In this document: positions 21,922 to 29,043 of the stretch, piece after piece
Position numbering within the stretch: the stretch's first letter is position 1
How the letters are laid out: the number at the start of each line of letters is the position of its first letter
Assembly: GCA_964544695.1 (NCBI GenBank)
Contig: CAZJDB010000056.1
Span: 1 to 55,639, forward strand
Direction of reading: 5' to 3'
DNA: 55,639 bases
Source of the DNA: Dinghuibacter sp964544695
GTDB lineage: Bacteria > Bacteroidota > Bacteroidia > Chitinophagales > Chitinophagaceae
Notes under the pieces: model-generated
What the model was told of the DNA's origin: nothing
What the model saw: the letters and a program-made list of their open reading frames with translations, nothing else
Database searches by the model: none
Program-made: the position numbers and the translations under genes

Positions 21922-22935
21922 TTACAGCGCGGACTCCCGCACCACGAGTTCCCCCGGAAGGAAATGGTGCGCATCATTCTTCATCCCTGATTTGATCTCC
22001 TCCAGAAGAATTTGCATGGCCATCCGCCCTATGTCCTCGACGGGTTGCGCCAGGGCCGTGATGCTGGGCGTATGAAGGCGGAAAATGTCGTGGTCGTCGA
22101 AGCTAATGAAAGCGACCTGTTCGGGCACCTTCAACTTCAGTTTTTTCAGGCATTCGAGTCCCAGGATACCCAGGTAATTGGTGAGGAAGAACACAGCATC
22201 CTTGGGCTGGTCCGAACCCAGGAATTCGGCAACCAGGTCCATGGCGGTTTCTCGCGGGGCGTCAAAAGAAATGATTTTCACCAATTCCTTTTTGTAAGGG
22301 ATCTTGGCCGCCTTGAGGGCGTCCTTGTACCCGTTCAGGCGTTGCTCCATATTGATCAGCGCCAGGTCCACCGTAACCACTCCGATATGCTGGTGCCCCC
22401 TGGCGACCAACCTGGTAACGGTATCGTATACCGCCTTATGGTTGTCCACCAGTACGTAGTTGGTAGCCAGGTTTGCGAAATAACGGTCCACGAGCACCAC
22501 GGGCTTTTTACCCGCGATCAGCTTCTCGATCTCTCCTTCCAACCCTTCCGTAGGGGTGATGATGTATCCGTCCACCTGCCTGTCCTGAAGCATCTGGATG
22601 AGTTCCTTGGCTTTGAGCGTATTGTTTTCGGTGCTGCAGTAAAGGACTTTGTAATTGTACTTCTTGGCCTCGTCCTCGATGACTTTGGCGAGGTTCCCGA
22701 AGAAATGGTTGGAAATGTTTTCCACGATCAATCCGAGCGTATGGGTCTTTCCCGTGCGCAGCCCCCTGGCCAGTTGGTTGGGTTGGTAACCCAGCTGCTT
22801 GGCCAGCTTGGTGATCTTTTTGGCCAGTTGTTCGCTGATGCGCATCTCTTCTGCCTTTCCGTTCAGGACAAACGAAACGGTAGCCGTTGAAACGCCTGCC
22901 TTTTGCGCGATATCCTTGATGGAAAGTTTCTTCAT
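21922..22935 (-). CDS. LacI family transcriptional regulator
   Basis: The 337-residue protein has the N-terminal HTH SIKDIAQKAGVSTATVSFVLNG (residues 4-25) and the hinge-helix region YQPNQLARGLRTGKT. A periplasmic-binding-protein-like effector domain follows (LGLIVENISNHFFGNLAKVIE onward). It presumably senses a sugar or a derivative, but no sugar operon adjoins it: rplL lies upstream and a lipoprotein downstream. The gene therefore looks inserted into the rplL-rpoB junction. The target operon is unknown. It is only distantly similar to the second LacI gene at 25345. Confidence 0.92.
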   Translation of the reverse strand: MKKLSIKDIAQKAGVSTATVSFVLNGKAEEMRISEQLAKKITKLAKQLGYQPNQLARGLRTGKTHTLGLIVENISNHFFGNLAKVIEDEAKKYNYKVLYCSTENNTLKAKELIQMLQDRQVDGYIITPTEGLEGEIEKLIAGKKPVVLVDRYFANLATNYVLVDNHKAVYDTVTRLVARGHQHIGVVTVDLALINMEQRLNGYKDALKAAKIPYKKELVKIISFDAPRETAMDLVAEFLGSDQPKDAVFFLTNYLGILGLECLKKLKLKVPEQVAFISFDDHDIFRLHTPSITALAQPVEDIGRMAMQILLEEIKSGMKNDAHHFLPGELVVRESAL

Positions 22936-23027
22936 CAGTTAGTGGTTCAGATGTTAATTTTTAACAATCATGTAATTTATTATTTAGTTCCCAGGATTGC
23001 AAATCGATTTAGCTCGGGCGATACCGG

Positions 23028-23066
23028 GAAAAAGACGGGAGCCACCCCGATCACGAGGTGGCTCCC
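23028..23066 (-). terminator. Intrinsic terminator of the rplK-rplA-rplJ-rplL operon
   Basis: Perfect 10-bp arms (GGGAGCCACC at 23037-23046, GGTGGCTCCC at 23057-23066) lie 21 bp after the rplL stop. On the minus strand they are followed by GTCTTTTTCC. This separates the ribosomal operon from the LacI gene. Confidence 0.85.
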
Positions 23067-23087
23067 TGGTTCTATGTGCGCGAGCGC

Positions 23088-23462
23088 TTATTTGATTTCC
23101 ACGTCGGCTCCGGCTTCCTTCAGCTTGCCCGCCAGTTCGTCGGCTTCGGCCTTGGAGATGCCTTCCTTGATGGGCTTGGGCGCGGTGTCTACCAGGTCCT
23201 TGGCTTCCTTGAGTCCCAGTCCGGTCATTTCCTTGACGATCTTGACGACGCCCAGCTTGCTGGCGCCACCGCTCTTCAGGATCAGATCGAAAGAGGTCTT
23301 TTCTTCAGCTTTTGCGGCGGGGCCGTCCGTGCTGGCAACTGCCACTGCTGCGGCGGCTGCGGGTTCGATGCCGTATTCGGCTTTCAATACGTTGGCCAGT
23401 TCCTGTACTTCTTTCACAGTCAGGCCTACCAGTTGTTCTGCGAGTGTTTTAACGTCTGCCAT
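23088..23462 (-). CDS. rplL: 50S ribosomal protein L7/L12 (bL12)
   Basis: The 124-residue stalk protein has an N-terminal dimerisation helix (LAEQLVGLTVKEVQELANVL). An alanine-rich hinge follows (PAAAAAVAVAS), then the factor-binding C-terminal domain with GLGLKEAKDLVDTAPKPIKEG. It recruits elongation factors to the ribosome. It lies 66 bp after rplJ and is the last gene of the operon, ending before a strong terminator. Confidence 0.97.
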   Translation of the reverse strand: MADVKTLAEQLVGLTVKEVQELANVLKAEYGIEPAAAAAVAVASTDGPAAKAEEKTSFDLILKSGGASKLGVVKIVKEMTGLGLKEAKDLVDTAPKPIKEGISKAEADELAGKLKEAGADVEIK

Positions 23463-23528
23463 GTTTTTAAAGTTTTAAAGTTTCTTCCACCTTCATTGCT
23501 TGCGCTCCGGCGGATACATAATGGTTTA

Positions 23529-24050
23529 CTATTCAGCAGCAGGTGCCTCGGCGGCGCCGGCTTTTTCGTGATGGTGCAACAGCGCAGCCAATACGCGCTT
23601 TGCGGGCGACTGGAGGAGCCCGATGACTTCCCCGATGAGCTCGTTCTTTGTTTTGATCTTGGTCAGGGTGCTCAGGTTGTTGTCCCCCGTGTAAATATCC
23701 CCGTTGATGAAGGCGGCCTTCAGCTCAGGCTTTCCCAGGTTCTTTTCCTTCCTGAAGCTGGTCAGGATCAGGGCAGGCTCTTTGGGGTTTTCGGAGAACA
23801 TCAGGGCCGTTACCTTGTGCAGGGAATCGTAAATGCCGCTGTACTTCTCGGAATCCAGGGCTTCCAGGGCCTTTTTGATAAGGGTGTTCTTGGCCACCTT
23901 CATTTCCACCTGCTTGTCGAAGCACGCCCGGCGCAGATTGGTCACCTGATCTACGCTCAGGGATTCGGTATCCGTGATGTAGAAGTTATTATATTGGGAG
24001 AACTTCCCTTTCAGGAGTTCGATCACCTCGTTTTTTTGCTCTTTGGTCAT
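23529..24050 (-). CDS. rplJ: 50S ribosomal protein L10 (uL10)
   Basis: This 173-residue protein anchors the L7/L12 stalk to 23S rRNA. It carries the N-terminal MTKEQKNEVIELLKGKFSQY and the RNA-binding segment ADQVTNLRRACFDK-like VTNLRRACF with VAKNTLIKKAL. It ends with an alanine-rich L12-binding tail (HHHEKAGAAEAPAAE). It starts 11 bp after rplA. L10 represses its own operon in many bacteria, but I cannot identify the leader element here. Confidence 0.95.
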   Translation of the reverse strand: MTKEQKNEVIELLKGKFSQYNNFYITDTESLSVDQVTNLRRACFDKQVEMKVAKNTLIKKALEALDSEKYSGIYDSLHKVTALMFSENPKEPALILTSFRKEKNLGKPELKAAFINGDIYTGDNNLSTLTKIKTKNELIGEVIGLLQSPAKRVLAALLHHHEKAGAAEAPAAE

Positions 24051-24061
24051 AATACCACTTT

Positions 24062-24754
24062 TTAAATGACTACGGTTTTGGTATCAATCATAATTCCCGG
24101 ACTCATCGTGCTCGCCATGGATAGACCCCTGAGGTAAATCCCCTTGGCGGTGGCGGGTTTCAGCCTGACGATCGCATTGATCAGCTCCTGGCCGTTCGCC
24201 TCGATCTTGTCCTGGGAAAAGGATACCCTTCCGATGGACGCGTGAACGATGCCCGCTTTGTCTACCTTGAAGGCGATCTTACCGCCCTTCACCTCATTGA
24301 CGGCAGCGGCGACGTCATTGGTCACCGTACCGGTCTTCGGGTTGGGCATCAGGTTGCGGGGACCCAGGATCTTACCCAGTTTACCAATCTTGGGCATCAC
24401 GGAAGGAGTGGCGATAATCACGTCCACGTCCGTCCATCCTGCCTCGATCTTCTGGATGAACTCATCCAGGCCCACGTAATCGGCTCCGGCGGCCTTTGCG
24501 TCATTTTCCTTATCGGGTGTGCAAAGGACGAGGACCTTTTTGGTTTTCCCGGTCCCGTGGGGCAGGGTAACCGTGCCGCGAACGGCCTGGTCGGCTTTTT
24601 TGGGATCTACCCCGAGCCGGATATGGAGGTCGACTGAACTATCGAATTTGGTGGTGTTCACCTCTTTCACCAGTGTACTGGCTTCCTTGAGGGAATACAG
24701 CTTGCGCTGATCCACCTTGGCTAGGGCTGCTTTTCTTTTTTTAGTAATGGCCAT
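24062..24754 (-). CDS. rplA: 50S ribosomal protein L1 (uL1)
   Basis: The 230-residue protein forms the mobile L1 stalk near the ribosomal E site. It has DLHIRLGVDPKKADQAVRGT, then LPHGTGKTKKVLVLC, the signature ILGPRNLMPNPKTGTV, and KIAFKVDKAGIVHASIG. The length is standard. It lies 25 bp after rplK. Confidence 0.97.
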   Translation of the reverse strand: MAITKKRKAALAKVDQRKLYSLKEASTLVKEVNTTKFDSSVDLHIRLGVDPKKADQAVRGTVTLPHGTGKTKKVLVLCTPDKENDAKAAGADYVGLDEFIQKIEAGWTDVDVIIATPSVMPKIGKLGKILGPRNLMPNPKTGTVTNDVAAAVNEVKGGKIAFKVDKAGIVHASIGRVSFSQDKIEANGQELINAIVRLKPATAKGIYLRGLSMASTMSPGIMIDTKTVVI

Positions 24755-24779
24755 TTGTCAAGTTGTTAGGGGTGAACAA

Positions 24780-25223
24780 TTAATTATCCCAGGGGGCTTT
24801 ACCGTCAACGTTGATTCCCATGCTGCGGGCCGTTCCGGCCACCATGCGCATGGCGCTTTCTACCGTAAAGCAATTCAGATCGGACATTTTGTCCTTGGCG
24901 ATGGCTTCCACCTGGTTCCAGTTCACCTTCCCAACCTTGGTGCGATTGGGCTCTTTCGAACCACTTTGAATCTTGGCTGCCTCCAGCAATTGAACAGCGG
25001 CGGGAGGAGTTTTGATGACGAAGTCGAAGGACTTGTCGGCGTAGACCGTGATCAGGACGGGGAGCACCTTGCCGGGCTTGTCCTGGGTCCTGGCGTTGAA
25101 CTGCTTGCAGAATTCCATGATGTTGACACCCTTGGAACCCAGCGCAGGTCCAACCGGAGGTGCGGGGTTGGCTTGGCCGCCCTTCACCTGGAGTTTTACG
25201 AAACCTGTGATTTCTTTTGCCAT
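24780..25223 (-). CDS. rplK: 50S ribosomal protein L11 (uL11)
   Basis: The 147-residue protein of the GTPase-associated centre starts at MAKEITGFVKLQV (25223). It contains the proline-rich PAPPVGPALGSKGVN and the RNA-binding C-terminal half ending in AGTARSMGINV. The longer reading to 25310 is rejected because it runs through the promoter box at 25288-25295. It is the first gene of the rplK-rplA-rplJ-rplL unit. In most relatives it follows nusG directly; here three plus-strand genes intervene. Confidence 0.97.
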   Translation of the reverse strand: MAKEITGFVKLQVKGGQANPAPPVGPALGSKGVNIMEFCKQFNARTQDKPGKVLPVLITVYADKSFDFVIKTPPAAVQLLEAAKIQSGSKEPNRTKVGKVNWNQVEAIAKDKMSDLNCFTVESAMRMVAGTARSMGINVDGKAPWDN

Positions 25224-25287
25224 TATAAATGGTTTTTTGGTTCTAGCGTCCCGCCCACGAAGGACGGAACTCCCAAAATTGGGATGG

Positions 25288-25295
25288 CAAAGGTA
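25288..25295 (-). promoter_or_regulatory. -7 box of the rplK operon
   Basis: The minus strand reads TACCTTTGCCATCCC. TACCTTTG matches the -7 consensus. The 15-nt string is repeated exactly at the promoter of the tRNA-tuf operon (30876-30890). It lies 65 bp before the rplK start. Confidence 0.7.
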
Positions 25296-25344
25296 GGGAT
25301 AAAACCCCAATTATTGCGGATTTCGCCCTAAATTTAATGTTGAA

Positions 25345-26352
25345 ATGGATCAAAAGCTTCCTACCATCAAGGAAATCGCTCAGCGCCTCAATATTTCGGT
25401 CTCTACGGTTTCCAGGGCTCTCCACAACCACCCCAGAATTGGCCTTAGGACCAAAATGCAGGTGCAAAAGCTGGCCAGGGAGCTGAATTATGAGCCCAAT
25501 ACCCTGGCCATCTCCTTCAAACAGAAGAAGTGGTACACCATAGGGGTCATCCTCCCGGAGCTGAGCGAACAGTTCTTTTCCCAGGCGATCAGCGGCATAG
25601 AGGACGTGGCCACCTTCCAGGGCTATACCGTCCTGATCGGACAATCCCACGAATCGGTGGACCGGGAAAAGGTCCTGGTGGAAACCTTCCGCAAACACCG
25701 GGTGGACGGAATGATCCTGTCCGTGTCCAAACATACCGACCAGTATGGGCACCTGGATATCCTGGACAAGTACAACATCCCCCTGGTTTATTTCGATCGC
25801 ATCCCTCCCGGCGGGAACGCCCCTTCCGTGAGCAGTAATATCCGTTCCGGAGCGGAACAGGCCGTGAATTTTTTGGTGGGAAAAGGGCATACGCATATCG
25901 CCCTTCTAAAGGGGCCCGCCAGTCTTATCGCCAGCCAGCAAAGGTTAGAAGGCTACGAGGCGGCCTTGGCCGGTCGCGGCATTTCCGTGGACCCCGCCCT
26001 GGTCCGCGAAATCGACCTTTCCCCCGAGGAAACACGCCTCGCTATCGCAGCGCTGTTGGCATTGCCCAACCGACCCACCGCTATTTTGTGCTTCAACGAC
26101 TATGTCTGTCTCGACGCCATCCAATTCGCGCGCAAGGAAAAAATCAGGATCAATGAGGATATCAGCTTCGTCAGCTTCGCCAACCTCCCGATTTGCAATT
26201 TCCTGGACGTCCCTCCACTGGCCTCCGTGGAGCAACACCCTTATCAGCAGGGCCAGTTAGCCGCTGAAATGCTCCTCGATATCATCGAAAAAAGAAAACC
26301 CCTGTCTGAGGTCAAACCCCTAGTTTTGGACACCGAACTGCGCATTTTCTGA
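25345..26352 (+). CDS. LacI family regulator of the adjacent SDR-FAH genes
   Basis: The 335-residue protein has an N-terminal HTH TIKEIAQRLNISVSTVSRAL (residues 7-26) and hinge YEPNTLAISFKQKK. The sugar-binding domain starts with TIGVILPELSEQFFSQAI. Its stop overlaps the start of the SDR gene by one base (TGATG), so it is cotranscribed with the two catabolic enzymes and probably represses them until the sugar acid is present. It is transcribed divergently from rplK, with the start codons 121 bp apart. Confidence 0.92.
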   Translation: MDQKLPTIKEIAQRLNISVSTVSRALHNHPRIGLRTKMQVQKLARELNYEPNTLAISFKQKKWYTIGVILPELSEQFFSQAISGIEDVATFQGYTVLIGQSHESVDREKVLVETFRKHRVDGMILSVSKHTDQYGHLDILDKYNIPLVYFDRIPPGGNAPSVSSNIRSGAEQAVNFLVGKGHTHIALLKGPASLIASQQRLEGYEAALAGRGISVDPALVREIDLSPEETRLAIAALLALPNRPTAILCFNDYVCLDAIQFARKEKIRINEDISFVSFANLPICNFLDVPPLASVEQHPYQQGQLAAEMLLDIIEKRKPLSEVKPLVLDTELRIF

Positions 26353-27098
26353 TGTTTTCCCTTCAAAATAAATCCGCCATCATTACAGGTGCGGGTAGTG
26401 GTATTGGCCGCGCTATCGCCGAATGCTTCGTCACCGCCGGGGCCACCGTTCATGGCGTTGACCTCAACACCTCCACGTTTCCCACCGGCGTCCTCCCGCA
26501 TGCCTGCGACGTCACTTCCGCAACGGCTGTAGCCAACCTTGCCGCCCAAGTCCTCTCAACCTCAGGCCGTATCGATATTCTCGTGAATGCCGCGGGCATC
26601 GCCCACGTGGGCAAACTCGAATCCACCCCGGAAGCCGATTTCGATAGAGTCTATGCCGTCAACGTAAAGGGTATCTTCCTCATGATGCAAGCGGTCATCG
26701 CCGCCATGAAGAACCAACGCCAGGGCGTCATCCTGAATGTAGGCTCGATTGCAGCCACCGTCGGCATACCCGACCGCTTCGCCTACTCGACCAGCAAGGG
26801 TGCGGTGCTGAGCATGACCCTGAGCGTCGCCAAGGATTATATCGCCGAAGGCATCCGCTGCAACAGCATTTCCCCCGCGCGCGTGCATACGCCCTTCGTG
26901 GACGGCTTCATTGCAAAAAATTATCCCGGCAAGGAAAAGGAAATGTTCGAAAAACTTTCCCGCACCCAACCCATAGGCCGCATGGCGGCCCCATCGGAAG
27001 TGGCTGCCCTCGCCCTGTACCTTTGTTCCGACGAAGCGGGCTTCATCACGGGCTGTGATTACCCCATCGACGGAGGATTCATTAAACTGAACAACTAA
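26352..27098 (+). CDS. SDR family oxidoreductase, probably 2-keto-3-deoxy-L-fuconate dehydrogenase type
   Basis: The 248-residue classical short-chain dehydrogenase has TGAGSGIG near residues 12-19 for NAD binding, NAAG, a catalytic Ser in NVGSIAA, and YSTSK with the Tyr-Lys pair. The tail ends SDEAGFITGCDYPIDGGF. It is followed 6 bp later by an FAH-family hydrolase. That pairing is typical of non-phosphorylative L-fucose/L-rhamnose breakdown: the SDR oxidises the 2-keto-3-deoxy acid and the FAH enzyme cleaves the 2,4-diketo product. The exact sugar is inferred from the pairing alone. Confidence 0.85.
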   Translation: MFSLQNKSAIITGAGSGIGRAIAECFVTAGATVHGVDLNTSTFPTGVLPHACDVTSATAVANLAAQVLSTSGRIDILVNAAGIAHVGKLESTPEADFDRVYAVNVKGIFLMMQAVIAAMKNQRQGVILNVGSIAATVGIPDRFAYSTSKGAVLSMTLSVAKDYIAEGIRCNSISPARVHTPFVDGFIAKNYPGKEKEMFEKLSRTQPIGRMAAPSEVAALALYLCSDEAGFITGCDYPIDGGFIKLNN

Positions 27099-27104
27099 AG
27101 TATT

Positions 27105-27959
27105 ATGCAACTCATACGTTATGGCATCCCCGGTAGAGAGCAACCCGGTATCATGTGGCAAGGCAGGCGTTATGCTACTGGCGCCTTTGGATCCGATTAC
27201 AACGAAAACTTCTTTGCAACCGATGGCATCAGCCGCCTCCGCTCGTGGTTGAGCCCCCGTCTCGGGAATCTACCAGAAGTGGACCCTACCGAGCGCTGGG
27301 CCTCCCCCATCGCCCGTCCTTCCAAGATCGTTTGCATAGGTCTCAATTACGCGGACCATGCCCGCGAGACCAATGCCGAAATACCCAAGGAGCCCATCCT
27401 GTTTTTCAAATCCACCACCGCCCTGAGCGGTCCCACCGATCCCGTCATCCTTCCCCCCGGCAGCGAGAAAATGGACTGGGAGGTGGAGCTGGCAGTTGTC
27501 ATCGGTAAGCGGGCAAGCTACGTACCCGACGCCGAAGCATTGGATTACGTTGCAGGTTATCTCCTCCACAACGATTACAGCGAGCGCGCCTACCAACTCG
27601 AGCGCGGAGGACAATGGGTGAAGGGAAAAAGCTGTGACTCTTTCGCCCCCATGGGCCCCTGGCTGGCCACTCCCGACTCCATGCCCGACCTGGGGAACTT
27701 GCGCCTGTGGCTTACGGTAAACGGGGAAACGCGCCAGGACGGCAACACCAGCAATTTGATTTTTGGGATAGCATACCTCGTATCCTATATCAGCCAGTTC
27801 ATGACCCTCCTGCCAGGAGACGTGATTTCCACGGGTACTCCCGCGGGAGTCGGGCTCGGGATGAACCCGCCGGTATATCTCAAAGAGGGCGATGAAGTCG
27901 TTTTAGGCATCGATGGGCTGGGCTGGTCCCGGCAAGTAGTCACCCGGCGCCCAGAATAG
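27105..27959 (+). CDS. Fumarylacetoacetate hydrolase family protein (2,4-diketo-3-deoxy-sugar-acid hydrolase type)
   Basis: The 284-residue enzyme has a short N-terminal domain and the FAH core. CIGLNYADHA near 77-86 is followed by the metal-binding MDWEVELAVVIG, where the two Glu are ligands in the family, and later LLHNDYSER. The active-site region GQWVKGKSCDSFAPMGPWL and the signature DVISTGTPAGVG are both present. It probably cleaves a 2,4-diketo-3-deoxy sugar acid to pyruvate and a hydroxy acid. The rest of such a pathway (dehydratase, first dehydrogenase, transporter) is not in this cluster. Confidence 0.87.
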   Translation: MQLIRYGIPGREQPGIMWQGRRYATGAFGSDYNENFFATDGISRLRSWLSPRLGNLPEVDPTERWASPIARPSKIVCIGLNYADHARETNAEIPKEPILFFKSTTALSGPTDPVILPPGSEKMDWEVELAVVIGKRASYVPDAEALDYVAGYLLHNDYSERAYQLERGGQWVKGKSCDSFAPMGPWLATPDSMPDLGNLRLWLTVNGETRQDGNTSNLIFGIAYLVSYISQFMTLLPGDVISTGTPAGVGLGMNPPVYLKEGDEVVLGIDGLGWSRQVVTRRPE

Positions 27960-28012
27960 CGGTGCGCCGACTAGCACACGGCGCCCGATTGTGCGGCGCC
28001 GCAAGGCGCCAG

Positions 28013-28045
28013 GTATAAAAAAAAGGGCGCCACCCGGCGCCCTTT
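28013..28045 (-). terminator. Intrinsic terminator of the tuf-secE-nusG operon
   Basis: A perfect 10-bp repeat (28022-28031 and 28036-28045, loop ACCC) is followed on the minus strand by a run of eight T. It lies 22 bp after the nusG stop. On the plus strand the tail TTTCTACC is weaker, but the hairpin may also end the SDR-FAH transcript. Confidence 0.85.
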
Positions 28046-28067
28046 CTACCATATATCCAAGCGGCTC

Positions 28068-28640
28068 TTACGCCAGCTTCTCGACTTGCATGTAATTCAA
28101 CTCCACGGGCGTCGCACGTCCGAAGACCTTTACCGCCACTTTCAATTTCTTCTTTTCATCATTCACTTCTTCGATCACGCCGTTGAAGTCGTTGAACGGA
28201 CCATCGACGATCTTGATGGTTTCTCCGACGATGAAGGGTTCGCTCAGCGTCACGCCCGCATCCGAAAGTTCATCCACTTTGCCCAGCATCTTGTTGACCT
28301 CCGCCTTGCGCAAAGCCACAGGATCTTCTTTACCCAGGAAGTGAATGACGTTGGTCGTATTTTTAATGGCGTCCCTCAGGTCATCATTCAGCTTACCCAG
28401 TTGAACCTCCACAAAAACGTACCCCGGATAATAGTTACGCTCGCGCATGACCTTTTTCCCGTTTTGCACTTTATACACCTTTTCCATGGGGAGAAAAACC
28501 TGCTTTACGATTTCACTCCACCCACTACGGGAGATTTCCTTATCCAGGTATTCCTTCACCTTTCTTTCCTTGCCACTCACCACGCGGAGGACGTACCACT
28601 TGGTTTCTTTTTCTTTAACGTCCTGATCTACAGTTTCCAT
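28068..28640 (-). CDS. nusG: Transcription termination/antitermination protein NusG
   Basis: The 190-residue protein has the NGN domain (KWYVLRVVSGKERKVKEYL, then MRERNYYPGYVFVEVQL). A C-terminal KOW domain follows (VGETIKIVDGPFNDFNGVIEEVN). It binds RNA polymerase and couples it to Rho or the ribosome. The start METVDQD (28640) overlaps the secE stop by one base (TGATG). The longer reading to 28700 lies inside secE and is rejected. It ends before a strong terminator, so it is not transcribed directly with rplK as in many relatives. Confidence 0.96.
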   Translation of the reverse strand: METVDQDVKEKETKWYVLRVVSGKERKVKEYLDKEISRSGWSEIVKQVFLPMEKVYKVQNGKKVMRERNYYPGYVFVEVQLGKLNDDLRDAIKNTTNVIHFLGKEDPVALRKAEVNKMLGKVDELSDAGVTLSEPFIVGETIKIVDGPFNDFNGVIEEVNDEKKKLKVAVKVFGRATPVELNYMQVEKLA

Positions 28641-28834
28641 CAGTTCACAGTTGAATAAAAGGCCTGCAATATCCTGGAGATGGCCGCATCCATGATCCAC
28701 ACCAGGAATGTGATCAGGGCTGTGGCAGCCAGAACTATCGTAGTGGATTGTTGTAACTGGGCCCAGGTAGGCCAGGTGACCTTTTCTACCAGTTCCCGGT
28801 AAGAATCCTTGCAGTATGTTAGTATCTTATTCAT
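28640..28834 (-). CDS. secE: Preprotein translocase subunit SecE
   Basis: The 64-residue single-span protein has the SecE motif YCKDSYRELVEKVTWPTW before the membrane helix STTIVLAATALITFLVWIMD. It clamps SecY in the Sec translocon. It lies between tRNA-Trp and nusG and overlaps nusG by one base, the normal Bacteroidota arrangement. Confidence 0.95.
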   Translation of the reverse strand: MNKILTYCKDSYRELVEKVTWPTWAQLQQSTTIVLAATALITFLVWIMDAAISRILQAFYSTVN

Positions 28835-28875
28835 TGTCGTCGTTTTACTTTACTGGCCGCCGTTATGGCCGCCGC

Positions 28876-28949
28876 TGGCACGGGCTCGCGGATTCGAACC
28901 ACGATCAAAGGTTTTGGAGACCTCTATTCTACCATTGAACTAAGCCCGT
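28876..28949 (-). tRNA. tRNA-Trp (CCA)
   Basis: The minus strand has acceptor arms ACGGGCT and AGCCCGT, discriminator G, anticodon loop CTCCAAA with anticodon CCA, and T-loop GGTTCGAATCC. The 3' CCA is encoded, unlike the other tRNAs in this window. It lies between tuf and secE and is probably processed from the operon transcript. Confidence 0.95.
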
Positions 28950-28981
28950 AGACCTTCGGTCTTCCGCTTGCGCGGTCCCGA

Positions 28982-29017
28982 AGCCAAACCGGACGGCCGA
29001 AGCCGCCCGGTCTGGCT
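28982..29017 (-). other. UUCG-capped hairpin between tuf and tRNA-Trp
   Basis: The minus strand forms a long stem with a few mismatches and a C(UUCG)G tetraloop, from AGCCAGACCGG to CCGGTTTGGCT. It lies 26 bp after the tuf stop. No T-run follows, so it more likely protects the tuf 3' end or guides processing than terminates transcription. Confidence 0.5.
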
Positions 29018-29043
29018 ATAAAGTTACTTATTTTTTTGAACTA

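Noticed and set aside
22012..22890. Plus-strand frame of 292 codons opposite the first LacI gene
   Set aside because: The opposite strand encodes a full LacI protein with HTH and hinge; this frame is its antisense shadow.
23058..24065. Plus-strand frame of 335 codons across rplL and rplJ
   Set aside because: It is antisense to two certain ribosomal protein genes and has no domain.
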